A stretch of 64,000 nt of DNA from Deltaproteobacteria bacterium (GTDB lineage Bacteria > Myxococcota_A > Polyangia > Polyangiales > JADJMO01): positions 1-64,000 of the forward strand of contig JACPFM010000044.1 in the NCBI GenBank assembly GCA_016182965.1, given 5' to 3'. The notes under the pieces are model-generated. The model was given only the letters and a program-made list of their open reading frames with translations, was not told the origin of the DNA and made no database searches. Within the stretch, counting starts at the first letter, position 1. The number at the start of each line of letters is the position of its first letter. Shown here one piece after another: positions 1-9,738 of the stretch. The translations under genes were made by a program, and so were the position numbers.

Positions 1-999
<999 letters not shown>

Positions 1000-1041
1000 G
1001 CCGATGCACTATCTCGGCGCGAACCGTGGTACACGCAAGCA

Positions 1042-3741
1042 GTGGCGGAGACGGTCCCGTTCCCCCCGCATCTGTGGGCCCTGCGCGTCGATCCGGCGCG
1101 CGTGACGGTGAGCCACGATCCCGACGCGCTGCCCGAGTACGTCGACGGCGCCGGCGACGAGCCCGATCTGTTCCGGCTGCTGCCGGCGGCGCCGCGCCGC
1201 GCCTTCGACCTCGGCATCCTCGCCAGCGATCCGTGGTTCCACGTCTTCGTCGAGGCGCCGCCCGACGTCGACGTCCTCGGCGCGATCGTCGCGCGCGCCC
1301 GCCGTCGGCTCGAGGGCCGCGGCGCGCCGCACGACATCGCCTACGTCCACGACTTCACCGCCCCCTCCGCGCCGCGTCCGCTGGTGCTCCCGGCGGGCAG
1401 CGGCCCGGTGCTCGCGCGCGGCGTGGCCGACGCCATCTCCGGCATCAAGGAGCGCATCCCCGCGCTCGAGGCCGACCACGAGGTCCGCGCCGCGCGCACG
1501 CAGCTCGCCAAGGAGCTCAAGGAGCGGCAGAAGACGGCGATCGGCGAGCTCGAGGGCCTCGCCAAGCGGCTCGGCTTCGGCATCAAGAGCATCGCCGGCG
1601 GGATGCAGACGTTCCCCATCCTGCACGGCAAGCCGGTCAGCGCCGAGCAGTTCGAGATCCTCGACGAGGGCACCAAGAAGTCGCTCACCGAGGCCGAGGA
1701 GCGCCTGTCGTCGGCGATCGAAGAGGCCGCCGAGAAGGTCCGCATCGGCACGCGCGACCTCGAGGAGGCGAGCCGCGCCCTCGAGGAGAAGATCGCGAGC
1801 ACCCTGGTGGGCGAGGCGTTCGCGCAGGTCCTCGAGCGCTTCGCCGACGTGCCCGAGGTGAGCGGCTGGCTGAACGACGTGTGCAACGAGCTCGTCGCCT
1901 CGTTCGACGATCTGGTCGCCGCCGCCACGCCGAAGAAGCCGAAGGAGCAGCAGCGCCCCGACCAGGAAGAAGACGGCACCGATCCCGAGATCGCCACCCG
2001 CCTGCAGCGCTTCGTGGTCAACGTCTTCGTCACGCACGTCGCCCTCGAGGAGGATCAGGACGATCCCTTCGATCGCGTGCTGACGCCCGAGAGCGCGCGC
2101 GAGAGCCGCGCGAGCGAGATCTCCCCCGCGCTGCCGGTCATCTACGAGGACAACCCCACCTTCGCCAACCTCTTCGGGTTCCTCGAGCGCCGGGTGCGCC
2201 TCGGCGCGCTGGTCTCCGACTTCACGCGCATCCGCGCCGGTGCGCTGCACAAGGCGTCCGGCGGCGTGCTCGTCCTCCGCGCGATCGACGTGCTCGCCGA
2301 TCCGCTCGCGTGGGATCGGCTCAAGCGCGTGCTCCGCGCGCGCGCGGTCGGCCACGAAGATCCCATCGGTCCATTGGGTCTCTATGCGACCACGCTGCGC
2401 CCGCGCCCCTGCCCCATCCAGACGAAGGTGGTGCTGGTCGGCACCCACGATCTGTACGCGCAGCTGCTCGAGGCCGACCCCGATTTCGCGTCGCTCTTCC
2501 GCGTGAAGGTCGAGATCCCGCCCGAGATCGATCGCAACCCCGAGGGCATCGCCGCGCTCGACGCGCACCTCGTGCGCATCGCCAACCGCCGCGGGTGGGG
2601 TCCGCTCGATCGCACCGCCCGCGCGCGCGCCCTCGACTACTCGTGTCGGCTCGCCGAGGACGGCCGCAAGCTCGCGCTCTACCTGCAGCCGATCGAGGAG
2701 GCGCTCGCCTTCTCCACGGTCATCGCGCAGGAGCGCGCGTTCGAGCGCGCCGGCAAGCAGTCGCACCCCGACGCGGCCCCGCCGGCGATGCCCGGTCCGC
2801 GCGGAGCCCGGGGGCGGCAGAGCCTCGTCCCGCCGCCGCCGTCGAGCCCCTCGCAGCCGCCGCCGATGGTCAGCGCCGCCGACGTCGACGCCGCGTGGCA
2901 GGAGCGGCGCGATCGCACCGCGGGCACCGAGCGGCACCTGCGCGAGATGGTCGTCGCCGGCGAGGTGCTGGTGGCCACCGCCGGCGAGCACGTCGGCGTG
3001 GTCAACGGCCTGTCGGTGCTCACCACCGGCGACGTGCAGTTCGGCCACCCGATGCGCATCACCGCGGTGGTGTCGATCGGCAACGAGGGCCTGATCGACG
3101 TCGAGCGCGAGGCCTCGCTCGGCGGCTCGCTCCACACCAAGGGCGTGGCCATCCTGCGCGGGTTCCTCAGCGGCACCTTCGGGCAGGAGCGCCCCATCGC
3201 GCTGCGCGCGCAGATCGCCTTCGAGCAGTCGTACGGCGAGGTCGAGGGCGACAGCGCCTCGTCGACCGAGCTGTACGCCATCCTCTCCGCCATCTCCGAG
3301 ATCCCCATCCTGCAGGGCATCGCGGTCACCGGCTCGGTCAACCAGCTCGGCGAGGTGCAGACGATCGGCGGCGTCACCGCGAAGATCGAGGGCTTCTTCG
3401 ATCTGTGCGCCGCGCGCGGGCTCGACGGCCGGCAGGGCGTGCTCATCCCCACGTCGTGCGTCTCGCACCTCGTGCTGCGCGACGACGTGGCGGCGGCGAT
3501 CCAGGACGGGCGCTTCCACCTCTTCGGGGTGAACCACGTCACGCAGGGCATCGAGGTCCTCACCGGCATCCCGGCGGGGCAGCGCGACGAGAACGGGCGC
3601 TTCCCCGCCAACAGCGTGTTCGGGCGCGTGGAGCGTCGGTTGATCGAGATCGCCGAGCGCATGCGGCGCGCCGAGGGGTCTTCGGCCGAGGCGGCGTTCG
3701 CCGCGGCGGCCGAGGCGGCCGAGGCGGCGAGCGAGACCTGA
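1042..3741 (+). CDS. Lon-like (AAA_32/S16) protease with degenerate ATP site
   Basis: About 899 residues from a GTG start; no in-frame ATG lies nearby and no clear ribosome site is seen, so the start is uncertain. The C-terminal third is a clear S16 Lon protease domain. The catalytic Ser sits in GDSASS (about residue 738) and the Lys in AKIEGFF (about 781), with the conserved TGSVNQLGEVQTIGG between them. The N-terminal part has the AAA_32 layout: long helical insert (about 150-300), a GGVLVLRAIDVL segment and an LKRVLR segment. Where relatives carry a Walker A P-loop, this protein reads VFVEAPPDVDVL (about 70-81), with no GxxGxGK. A Pro/Gly-rich linker occurs near 590-610. It converges with the GGDEF gene 20 bases downstream. 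Likely a cytosolic protease; whether it is ATP-dependent is in doubt. Confidence 0.85.
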   Translation: MAETVPFPPHLWALRVDPARVTVSHDPDALPEYVDGAGDEPDLFRLLPAAPRRAFDLGILASDPWFHVFVEAPPDVDVLGAIVARARRRLEGRGAPHDIAYVHDFTAPSAPRPLVLPAGSGPVLARGVADAISGIKERIPALEADHEVRAARTQLAKELKERQKTAIGELEGLAKRLGFGIKSIAGGMQTFPILHGKPVSAEQFEILDEGTKKSLTEAEERLSSAIEEAAEKVRIGTRDLEEASRALEEKIASTLVGEAFAQVLERFADVPEVSGWLNDVCNELVASFDDLVAAATPKKPKEQQRPDQEEDGTDPEIATRLQRFVVNVFVTHVALEEDQDDPFDRVLTPESARESRASEISPALPVIYEDNPTFANLFGFLERRVRLGALVSDFTRIRAGALHKASGGVLVLRAIDVLADPLAWDRLKRVLRARAVGHEDPIGPLGLYATTLRPRPCPIQTKVVLVGTHDLYAQLLEADPDFASLFRVKVEIPPEIDRNPEGIAALDAHLVRIANRRGWGPLDRTARARALDYSCRLAEDGRKLALYLQPIEEALAFSTVIAQERAFERAGKQSHPDAAPPAMPGPRGARGRQSLVPPPPSSPSQPPPMVSAADVDAAWQERRDRTAGTERHLREMVVAGEVLVATAGEHVGVVNGLSVLTTGDVQFGHPMRITAVVSIGNEGLIDVEREASLGGSLHTKGVAILRGFLSGTFGQERPIALRAQIAFEQSYGEVEGDSASSTELYAILSAISEIPILQGIAVTGSVNQLGEVQTIGGVTAKIEGFFDLCAARGLDGRQGVLIPTSCVSHLVLRDDVAAAIQDGRFHLFGVNHVTQGIEVLTGIPAGQRDENGRFPANSVFGRVERRLIEIAERMRRAEGSSAEAAFAAAAEAAEAASET

Positions 3742-3761
3742 GCCCATCCCCCCGCCATCGT

Positions 3762-5243
3762 TCAATCGTCGAACGCCGAGGCCTCGGCGCCGAAGCTCGA
3801 TCGTCCGCGACCGGCGCGCTTCGCCTGATAGAGGCGCGCGTCGGCGATCGCGAGCAGGTCGGCGGGGTTCGGGCAGTCCTGCGGCCAGCACGCGCCGCCG
3901 ATCGAGAGCGAGACGCCCTGCGCCCTCGCCGAGCCGCCGATGCGACGCGCGACGGCGGTGCTCTCGACGCTCGACGCGCCGGGCAGGAGGACGACGAACT
4001 CGTCGCCGCCGAGTCGCCCGACGACGTCGTGCGTGCGCAGATCGCGCTTGAGGACCGCGCCGAGCGCGCGGAGGACCGCGTCGCCCGCGGCGTGCCCCTG
4101 CGTGTCGTTGATCTCCTTGAAGCGATCGACGTCGATCACCAGCAGGCCGCAGGAGCTCCCGGTGCGCGAGGAGCGCGCCTGCTCCTCGTTGAGGCGCTCC
4201 TCGAACGCGCGCCGGGTGAACACGCCGGTCAGCGCGTCGTAGCGCGCCTCGCGCTCCACGCGGCGGAGCAGCGAGAGGTTCTCCCAGACCAGCGCCATCT
4301 GATCGATGAAGAAGCCGACGAACGCGAGCCGATCGTCGGAGACCCGCTCGTCGCCGTAGCGGTCGTCGGCGAAGAGCAGGCCGCGCACCTTGCCGTGCGA
4401 GCGGATCGCCGCGAGGACGAACTCGCGCGCCGGCGCGAGCGCGCGGAGCTCGCGGTGCACGATCGCGCCGGAGGCGAAGCGCTGCGGCTGCGGCGCGTCG
4501 AGCGCCTGCTGGACCTCGTCGCGCGGGTCGTGGGGCGCGAGGGTGACGGTCTGCACGTGCTGCTCGAAGCGGGCGTCGACGTTCCGCTTGGTGTAGTCCG
4601 ACAGGATCGCGTCGAGGGTCTTCTCCTCGAGCTCGATCGCCTCCCAGATGCGGTGCGCCTCCGACTCGTCGAGCGGGCCGATGGCGCGGGTGCCGACGAA
4701 CCCGCCGCGCTGCTCGTCGTACTGGAACAGCGCCACGCGGTGGAAGCCGAGCCCGAAGCCGGAGCTGATCCCGGACAGCATCGTGAAGAGCGCCTGGTCG
4801 AGGTCCTCGGCGCGCAGCATGTGGCTGGTGAGCGTCTGCAGGGCGTCGAGCTTGGCCGATCGCGAGGCGAAGGCGTCGAGCGCGGCGACGAACGCGTTCG
4901 CGTCGAGCAGCTCGACCAGCAGGCGATGCACCGTGGCGTCGAGCGACCGCGAGAGATCGTCGCCGCGCAGCACCCGCGAGCGATCGCCGCCGGTGACGGT
5001 GAGCTCCGTCGGACCATCGACCGCCTCGACCTCGGAGATGGCGATGCCACGGCCGAGCGTCGCGAGCTTGAGCAGCTGACACGCGACGACGTCGCCCGGG
5101 CCTGGGACCCGCGAGAGCCGCGCGCGTAGCTCGAGCCGTGAGGGGAGGTTCTGCACGAGCGCGCGCAGGTGCGGCGGCACGAACGCGAGCCGGATGCGTC
5201 GTGCGAGGTCTTCGGGCAGCGATTCGAGGGAGCGCGACTTCAT
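3762..5243 (-). CDS. GAF-GGDEF diguanylate cyclase
   Basis: A 493-residue cytosolic protein. Residues 1-110 are a charged region of unknown fold, about 130-320 look like a GAF sensor domain (GFHRVALFQYD, VRGLLFADDRYG), and the C-terminal 170 residues are a GGDEF domain. The active-site motif RLGGDEFVVLLPG is intact near residue 412, so synthesis of c-di-GMP from two GTP is expected. RTHD, five residues before GGDEF, matches the product-inhibition I-site RxxD. A shared helix leads into DALTGVFTRRAF, the typical start of the cyclase domain. I chose the ATG at 5241-5243 (MKSRSLESLP); the open frame runs further upstream but would overlap the divergent antiporter gene. No membrane segment is visible. 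Confidence 0.9.
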   Translation of the reverse strand: MKSRSLESLPEDLARRIRLAFVPPHLRALVQNLPSRLELRARLSRVPGPGDVVACQLLKLATLGRGIAISEVEAVDGPTELTVTGGDRSRVLRGDDLSRSLDATVHRLLVELLDANAFVAALDAFASRSAKLDALQTLTSHMLRAEDLDQALFTMLSGISSGFGLGFHRVALFQYDEQRGGFVGTRAIGPLDESEAHRIWEAIELEEKTLDAILSDYTKRNVDARFEQHVQTVTLAPHDPRDEVQQALDAPQPQRFASGAIVHRELRALAPAREFVLAAIRSHGKVRGLLFADDRYGDERVSDDRLAFVGFFIDQMALVWENLSLLRRVEREARYDALTGVFTRRAFEERLNEEQARSSRTGSSCGLLVIDVDRFKEINDTQGHAAGDAVLRALGAVLKRDLRTHDVVGRLGGDEFVVLLPGASSVESTAVARRIGGSARAQGVSLSIGGACWPQDCPNPADLLAIADARLYQAKRAGRGRSSFGAEASAFDD

Positions 5244-5297
5244 GGTCGGGAGCAGACGGTGCCCCCCAGGATAGAGCGCTTTGATACCCTCGCGGCG

Positions 5298-6503
5298 ATG
5301 GCTCACGGGTCGGTCGCACGGATCGTCCTCGGGCTGGTCGCCACCCTCGCCCTCGCGATCCTGGCGAACCAGCCGCGGGTGCGCCGAATGAGCGCCCGGC
5401 TCGGCATGCACGCCGTGTCGTCGACCGGCCTACCTTTCGTGATCCTGGGGGCGGTCTTCCACCTCGAGGCGGTCGGGATCCTCACGCCGACCGTCCTCGG
5501 CCACCTGCGCCCCGCCTTCGAGTTCGGGCTCGGCTGGATCGGCTTCGCCGTCGGGATGCAGTTCGATCTGCGCCGCATCGAGCGGCTGCCCAAGGGGATC
5601 GCCTCCGCCGTCGCCATCGAGGTGATCGCACCGATGCTCGCGGTGGCGGTGGCCGCCGGTCCGGTGCTCCTCGCGCTCAGGGTGTTCCCGGGCGAGGGCT
5701 TCTTCCGCAACCTCATCGTGCTCTGCGCGTGCGCCGCCGCGAGCGCGCCCCTCGACAAGTCCTTCGCCCTCACGGGACCGGCCGCGAAGTTCCTCCGCGA
5801 CGTGACCAAGCAGGACGAGGTGGTCTCGCTGGCGCTGCTCGGCATCGTCGCCGTCTTCTTCCGGCCGCCGAACGTCGGCGTGCACTGGCACCTCCCGCCG
5901 AGCGGCTGGCTGCTGGTGGCGCTCGGCGTCGGCGCGCTGCTCGGGATCGTCGCGTTCGTGCTCCTGCGCGGCGCGCGCAAGGCGTCCGAGCGCATCGCCT
6001 TGCTCCTCGGCGGCGTGGCGTTCGCCTCGGGCATGGCCGGCGCGCTCGCGCTCTCGGTGCCGGTGACCTGCGCGATGGCCGGCGCGCTGCTCGCCAACCT
6101 GCCGGTGCCCGACGATCAAGGCCTGCGGAAGATCATCCTCGATTTCGAGGGCCCGCTCTACCTGGTGTTCCTGGTCGTCGTCGGCGCGTCGTGGGATCCA
6201 CGCCCGTGGCAGGGGTGGGCGATCGGCGTCACGCTGATGGTCGCCCGCGCCTACGGCAAGGCGCTCGGCGGCCGGCTCGCGGCGCGCACCGTCCGGGGGC
6301 TGCCGCGCGAGGAGGTCGTCTTCAGCGCGCTCCTGCCGCAGAGCCCCGTGTCGGTCGTGATCATCGTCGCCGCCGGGATGCTCGACCTCGGGACGGACAC
6401 GCCGGTGACGGGGTGGCTGGTCAACGCGGTCATCGTATCGGGCGTGATGTCCGAGCTCGTCGCGTTCTTCGTGCGGCGGCGCGTGATCGGAGCGACGACA
6501 TGA
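5298..6503 (+). CDS. Kef/CPA-type cation:proton antiporter-like membrane protein (first of pair)
   Basis: About 401 residues, almost entirely hydrophobic, with roughly 11-12 predicted membrane segments (for example VARIVLGLVATLALAILAN at the start and VVIIVAAGMLDLG near the end). The layout resembles the transmembrane domain of the CPA2/Kef sodium-proton exchanger family, but it has no TrkA-N or TrkA-C domain. The ATG at 5298 follows a 54-base divergent gap to the diguanylate cyclase. Its stop overlaps the next antiporter start in an ATGA, so the two are probably translationally coupled. Ion specificity cannot be read from the sequence. It is more divergent from textbook Kef proteins than the following gene. 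Confidence 0.7.
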   Translation: MAHGSVARIVLGLVATLALAILANQPRVRRMSARLGMHAVSSTGLPFVILGAVFHLEAVGILTPTVLGHLRPAFEFGLGWIGFAVGMQFDLRRIERLPKGIASAVAIEVIAPMLAVAVAAGPVLLALRVFPGEGFFRNLIVLCACAAASAPLDKSFALTGPAAKFLRDVTKQDEVVSLALLGIVAVFFRPPNVGVHWHLPPSGWLLVALGVGALLGIVAFVLLRGARKASERIALLLGGVAFASGMAGALALSVPVTCAMAGALLANLPVPDDQGLRKIILDFEGPLYLVFLVVVGASWDPRPWQGWAIGVTLMVARAYGKALGGRLAARTVRGLPREEVVFSALLPQSPVSVVIIVAAGMLDLGTDTPVTGWLVNAVIVSGVMSELVAFFVRRRVIGATT

Positions 6504-7885
6504 TCCGGCCGGCCCTCGTCCTCGCGTTCATCGTCGTCTTGACGGTCGCGGCGCGATCGTTCCTGCCGTCGGGCGTCGGCGCGAGCACCGCCGGCGCGGC
6601 GCTGGGCTTCGGGTTCATCCTCATCGCCGCCCTGCAGACGGGCCACATCTTCCACGCGCTGCGCCTCCCCCACCTCACCGGCTTCATCCTGTGCGGCGCC
6701 ATCGTCGGCCCCGAGGTGCTCGGCTTCATCGACGCGGAGAGCGTCGCGGCGCTCGGACCGCTCAAGCGCGTCGCCGTCGGCTTGATCGGTCTGCTCGCCG
6801 GCTGCGAGCTCAACCTGCGCGCGCTGAAGCCCAAGCTGCGCAACATCGCGATCTTCGCCGGCTCCGGGATGGGCGGCGGCGTCGTCGTGCTCTTCGCTAC
6901 CTTCGTCGCCGTCATCAGCCTGCTGCCTGCGACGCGCGAGCTCCCGCTCATGGAGCGGGTGGTCATCGCGTTGATCTGCGCCAACGCGCTGGTCGCGTTC
7001 TCGCCGCCGGTGGTCATCGGCGTGATCAACGAGTCGCGCGCGCGCGGGCCGTTGACCGAGATCTGCGTCCCGCTGGTGGTCGTCGCCGATCTGATCATCG
7101 TGATCACGTTCTCGCTGACGACGGCCGTCGGGCACGGCGTGTTCCCGAGCGAGCAGTCGGCCTCCGGCCTCGGCGCGCTGCTCTGGCACGTCTTCGGCTC
7201 GATCGCCGCGGGGCTGGTGTTCGGAACGGCGTTCGCCGTCTACCTGACGCGGGTGAAGGAGCGCGTCGCGCTGTTCATCTTCGGCACGCTGTTCGTGATC
7301 GCCGAGGTGGCGCCGGTGGCGCACGTCGATCCGCTGCTCATCGGCCTCACCGCCGGGCTGTTCCTCGAGAACATCAGCCCGGTCAGCGGCCACGAGGTCA
7401 TGCACGAGACCGAGCCGGCGGCGATGCCGACCTTCACGCTGTTCTTCGCCGTCATCGGCGCCGAGCTGCACGTCCACGCGTTCATGTCGGTGGTGAAGTT
7501 CAGCGTCCTGGCCGCGATCGCCCGCGCCATCGGCGTCTTCGTCGGCACGCGGATCGGCGCCCGCCGCGCGGACAGCGATCCCGTCGTCGGGCGGTTCATC
7601 GCGTTCAGCATGCTGCCGCAGGCGGGCATCGCGTTGGCGCTCGCGACCAGCGTGAAGTCGAGCTACAAGCCGTGGGGCGAAGCCGTGGGAACGATCCTCC
7701 TCGGTACCGTCGTCGTCAACGAGGTGCTCGGGCCGATCCTCTTCCGCGGCGCGCTGTCGCGCGCGGGGGAGATCCCGCCGGAGGACGAGGGACCGACCTC
7801 GTCCGATCCGGGAACGCGCGTCGAGCCCACCCCGATCCCGGGCCCGATCACCGGCGACGTCCGGCCCGACGGAGGCGTCACGTGA
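6500..7885 (+). CDS. Kef/CPA-type cation:proton antiporter-like membrane protein (second of pair)
   Basis: A 461-residue polytopic membrane protein of the sodium/hydrogen exchanger type. HLTGFILCGAIVGPEVLGF near residue 55 is the typical first re-entrant region of Kef/CPA2 antiporters. A later FSMLPQAGIALALATS matches the conserved C-terminal helix of the family. The last 50 residues are a hydrophilic, Pro-rich cytosolic tail without a nucleotide-binding (TrkA) domain. It starts at 6500 inside the stop of the preceding antiporter (ATGA) and ends inside the GTG start of the UbiA gene, so three genes form one operon. Possibly the two antiporter-like proteins form a heteromer. Confidence 0.8.
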   Translation: MIRPALVLAFIVVLTVAARSFLPSGVGASTAGAALGFGFILIAALQTGHIFHALRLPHLTGFILCGAIVGPEVLGFIDAESVAALGPLKRVAVGLIGLLAGCELNLRALKPKLRNIAIFAGSGMGGGVVVLFATFVAVISLLPATRELPLMERVVIALICANALVAFSPPVVIGVINESRARGPLTEICVPLVVVADLIIVITFSLTTAVGHGVFPSEQSASGLGALLWHVFGSIAAGLVFGTAFAVYLTRVKERVALFIFGTLFVIAEVAPVAHVDPLLIGLTAGLFLENISPVSGHEVMHETEPAAMPTFTLFFAVIGAELHVHAFMSVVKFSVLAAIARAIGVFVGTRIGARRADSDPVVGRFIAFSMLPQAGIALALATSVKSSYKPWGEAVGTILLGTVVVNEVLGPILFRGALSRAGEIPPEDEGPTSSDPGTRVEPTPIPGPITGDVRPDGGVT

Positions 7886-8823
7886 CCCCGGCCGCTCCCT
7901 CGACGAACGCAGCGAAGGAGGAGACGAGCTTCGTCTCCGAGGCGCTCTCGATCGCCCGCTACCACATCATGCTCGTCGCGATGTTCGCGGCGGTGGTCTT
8001 CGGCTGGATCGCGACCGGCCACCGGTTCTGGGCGCTCACCATCGTGGTCGCGCTCGACTGGTTCCTCATCAACCTGATGAACCGGATCACCGACATCGAA
8101 GAGGATCTGAAGAACGGGATCCCCGGCACCGAGCGCGTGGCCCGTCGCAAGCGCGCGCTGACCATCGCGTCGGTGGTGCTGATGGCCGGCTCGTTCGCGG
8201 TCACGCACCTGGTGTGGCCGATGCTCACGCCGTTCCGGGTCGCCGTGCAGGTGATCGGCCTCGGGTACAACTACGACCTCGTCCCCACGCCCAAGGGGCT
8301 GTCGCGCTTCAAGGAGATCTACTTCCTGAAGAACTTCGGCTCCTCGGTGCTCTTCGTGCTGACCTGCTTCGTCTACCCGCTGGCCGCCAACGGGTTCCAG
8401 CGCGTGGTGCCTTGGTCGACGATCATCGTCCTCGCGCTGTTCTTCGTGCCCTTCGAGCTCACCTACGAGATCCTCTACGACATGCGCGATCTCGAGGGCG
8501 ATCGCGCCGAGGGCATCCCCACCTACCCGGTCGTGCACGGAATGGAGAGCGCGCGGCGAATCATCGACGCGCTGCTCGTCTCGTCCACGCTGGTGCTCGT
8601 CGCCGGCTTCCTCGCCCGCGTCATCGGCGTGCGCGAGCTGCTCATGGTCTTCGCGCCGATCGCGCAGCTGCTGTTCTATCGACCGCGCTACCTTCGCGGG
8701 CTGACGTCGCGCGACTGCATCGTCCTGACCCACCTCGGGTCGGCGCAGCTCGCGCTGTTCGTCATCGGCACTACGCTGTGGCTTCGCGCGGGGCTGCCGG
8801 CGAACGTGTTCCTCCCCCCCTGA
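7882..8823 (+). CDS. UbiA-family prenyltransferase
   Basis: A 313-residue membrane protein of the UbiA superfamily, which transfers prenyl chains to lipid acceptors using Mg2+. Both Asp-rich motifs are present: NRITDIEED (residues 67-75) and YDMRDLEGD (about 200-208). Eight or nine hydrophobic segments are visible. GTG start at 7882 overlaps the antiporter stop (GTGA), so it is co-transcribed with it. The substrate is not determined by sequence. The facing gene resembles carotenoid hydratases, and UbiA-family lycopene elongases act in C50 carotenoid synthesis, so a carotenoid role is a reasonable guess; menaquinone, heme or hopanoid-type acceptors remain alternatives. Its 3' end overlaps the opposing gene by 53 bases. 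Confidence 0.85.
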   Translation: MTPAAPSTNAAKEETSFVSEALSIARYHIMLVAMFAAVVFGWIATGHRFWALTIVVALDWFLINLMNRITDIEEDLKNGIPGTERVARRKRALTIASVVLMAGSFAVTHLVWPMLTPFRVAVQVIGLGYNYDLVPTPKGLSRFKEIYFLKNFGSSVLFVLTCFVYPLAANGFQRVVPWSTIIVLALFFVPFELTYEILYDMRDLEGDRAEGIPTYPVVHGMESARRIIDALLVSSTLVLVAGFLARVIGVRELLMVFAPIAQLLFYRPRYLRGLTSRDCIVLTHLGSAQLALFVIGTTLWLRAGLPANVFLPP

Positions 8824-9619
8824 AGCGCGTGGCCGCGAGGTACGGTACGGCGACCGAGGCGACGTGCGCCCAAAGACGCGGGTCGCGCGGCGCCGTCGTG
8901 ACGAGGAGCGTGAAGAACAGCGACGCCGCGATCATGCGCGGGGCGGCCGTCGAGAGCGCCATCGCGCGCCCTTCGCGACGAGCTCGAGCCACCACCACGA
9001 CCGCGACGGCCGACAAGAGGGCGATCACGACCGACGAGGCGACGCCGTGATCGCCGCGGACCGTCCACCGGAAGAGCCCCCACCAGGTGCCGAGGATGAG
9101 CGCGTGCGCGACGACGGGGCCGACCACCAGCGCGGCCAGCGGCCGCCCCTTCATCAGCGCGAGCTCGGCGCCGGCCGCGAAATAGCCCCACCCGAGGATC
9201 CCGATCACCGGCACCGCCAGGTGCCCCGGCTCGGCCCACGACCAGAGCCCGGCTCGGACCGCGACGACCTCGACGAGGGAGGCGTCGACCACCACGATCG
9301 CGGCGACCGCGAGCGGCCTCGCCACGCGCAGGCCGGGCCACAGCCCGTCGACCACCTCGCGCGCGGACAGGATCACCAGCGGCCAGATCAACGGCACCAG
9401 AATGGGCACATGCCCGACATGCAAGTGCCAGCCCGCCGCGTACGTGTAGAAACGGTAGAGCTCGATGCAGGTCTGCTCGCCGATCCACCCCGCGACGGCG
9501 AGGGCCGCGTAGTCGCGGAGCACGGGGCCGGCGCCGCGCGCGCGCGACATCGCGATCAGCGTCGCGACGACCACGACGACGCAAGCCGCCTCGAACACCG
9601 GGAACGACACGGCTGGCAC
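8771..9619 (-). CDS. Carotenoid hydratase (CruF/PF04240)-like membrane protein
   Basis: About 282 residues with seven or so hydrophobic segments. The stretch WIGEQTCIELYRFYTY followed by a VPILVPLIWPLVI helix resembles the CruF/bisanhydrobacterioruberin hydratase family (PF04240), whose members hydrate the ends of acyclic carotenoids. The similarity is judged by eye and is modest. No ATG is available near the N-terminus; GTG codons at 9619 and 9610 are possible starts and the first lies inside a 36-base repeat also found at 11949. The 3' end overlaps the convergent UbiA gene by 53 bases. A general carotenoid-related membrane protein is a safer label than a definite enzyme. Confidence 0.5.
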   Translation of the reverse strand: MPAVSFPVFEAACVVVVVATLIAMSRARGAGPVLRDYAALAVAGWIGEQTCIELYRFYTYAAGWHLHVGHVPILVPLIWPLVILSAREVVDGLWPGLRVARPLAVAAIVVVDASLVEVVAVRAGLWSWAEPGHLAVPVIGILGWGYFAAGAELALMKGRPLAALVVGPVVAHALILGTWWGLFRWTVRGDHGVASSVVIALLSAVAVVVVARARREGRAMALSTAAPRMIAASLFFTLLVTTAPRDPRLWAHVASVAVPYLAATRFRGGGTRSPAAPREATA

Positions 9620-9637
9620 TGTACTACGGGCACGCTG
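9599..9637. repeat. 36-38-base dispersed repeat, copy A
   Basis: The sequence beginning CGGGAACGACACGG and containing ACTACGGGC is repeated with a few differences at 11949-11986 in the same orientation. The two copies lie beyond either end of the hybrid kinase gene. This copy overlaps the probable start of the carotenoid hydratase-like gene. Confidence 0.75.
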
Positions 9638-9738
9638 AGTAGCAGGGTGAGCACGATCGACTCGGGAGCCGGGACCGCGGGGCAAGGCGACGCGAGCCGC
9701 GATTGCCCCCGGGCGCCCGACCGCGCACGAGGGCGCCC

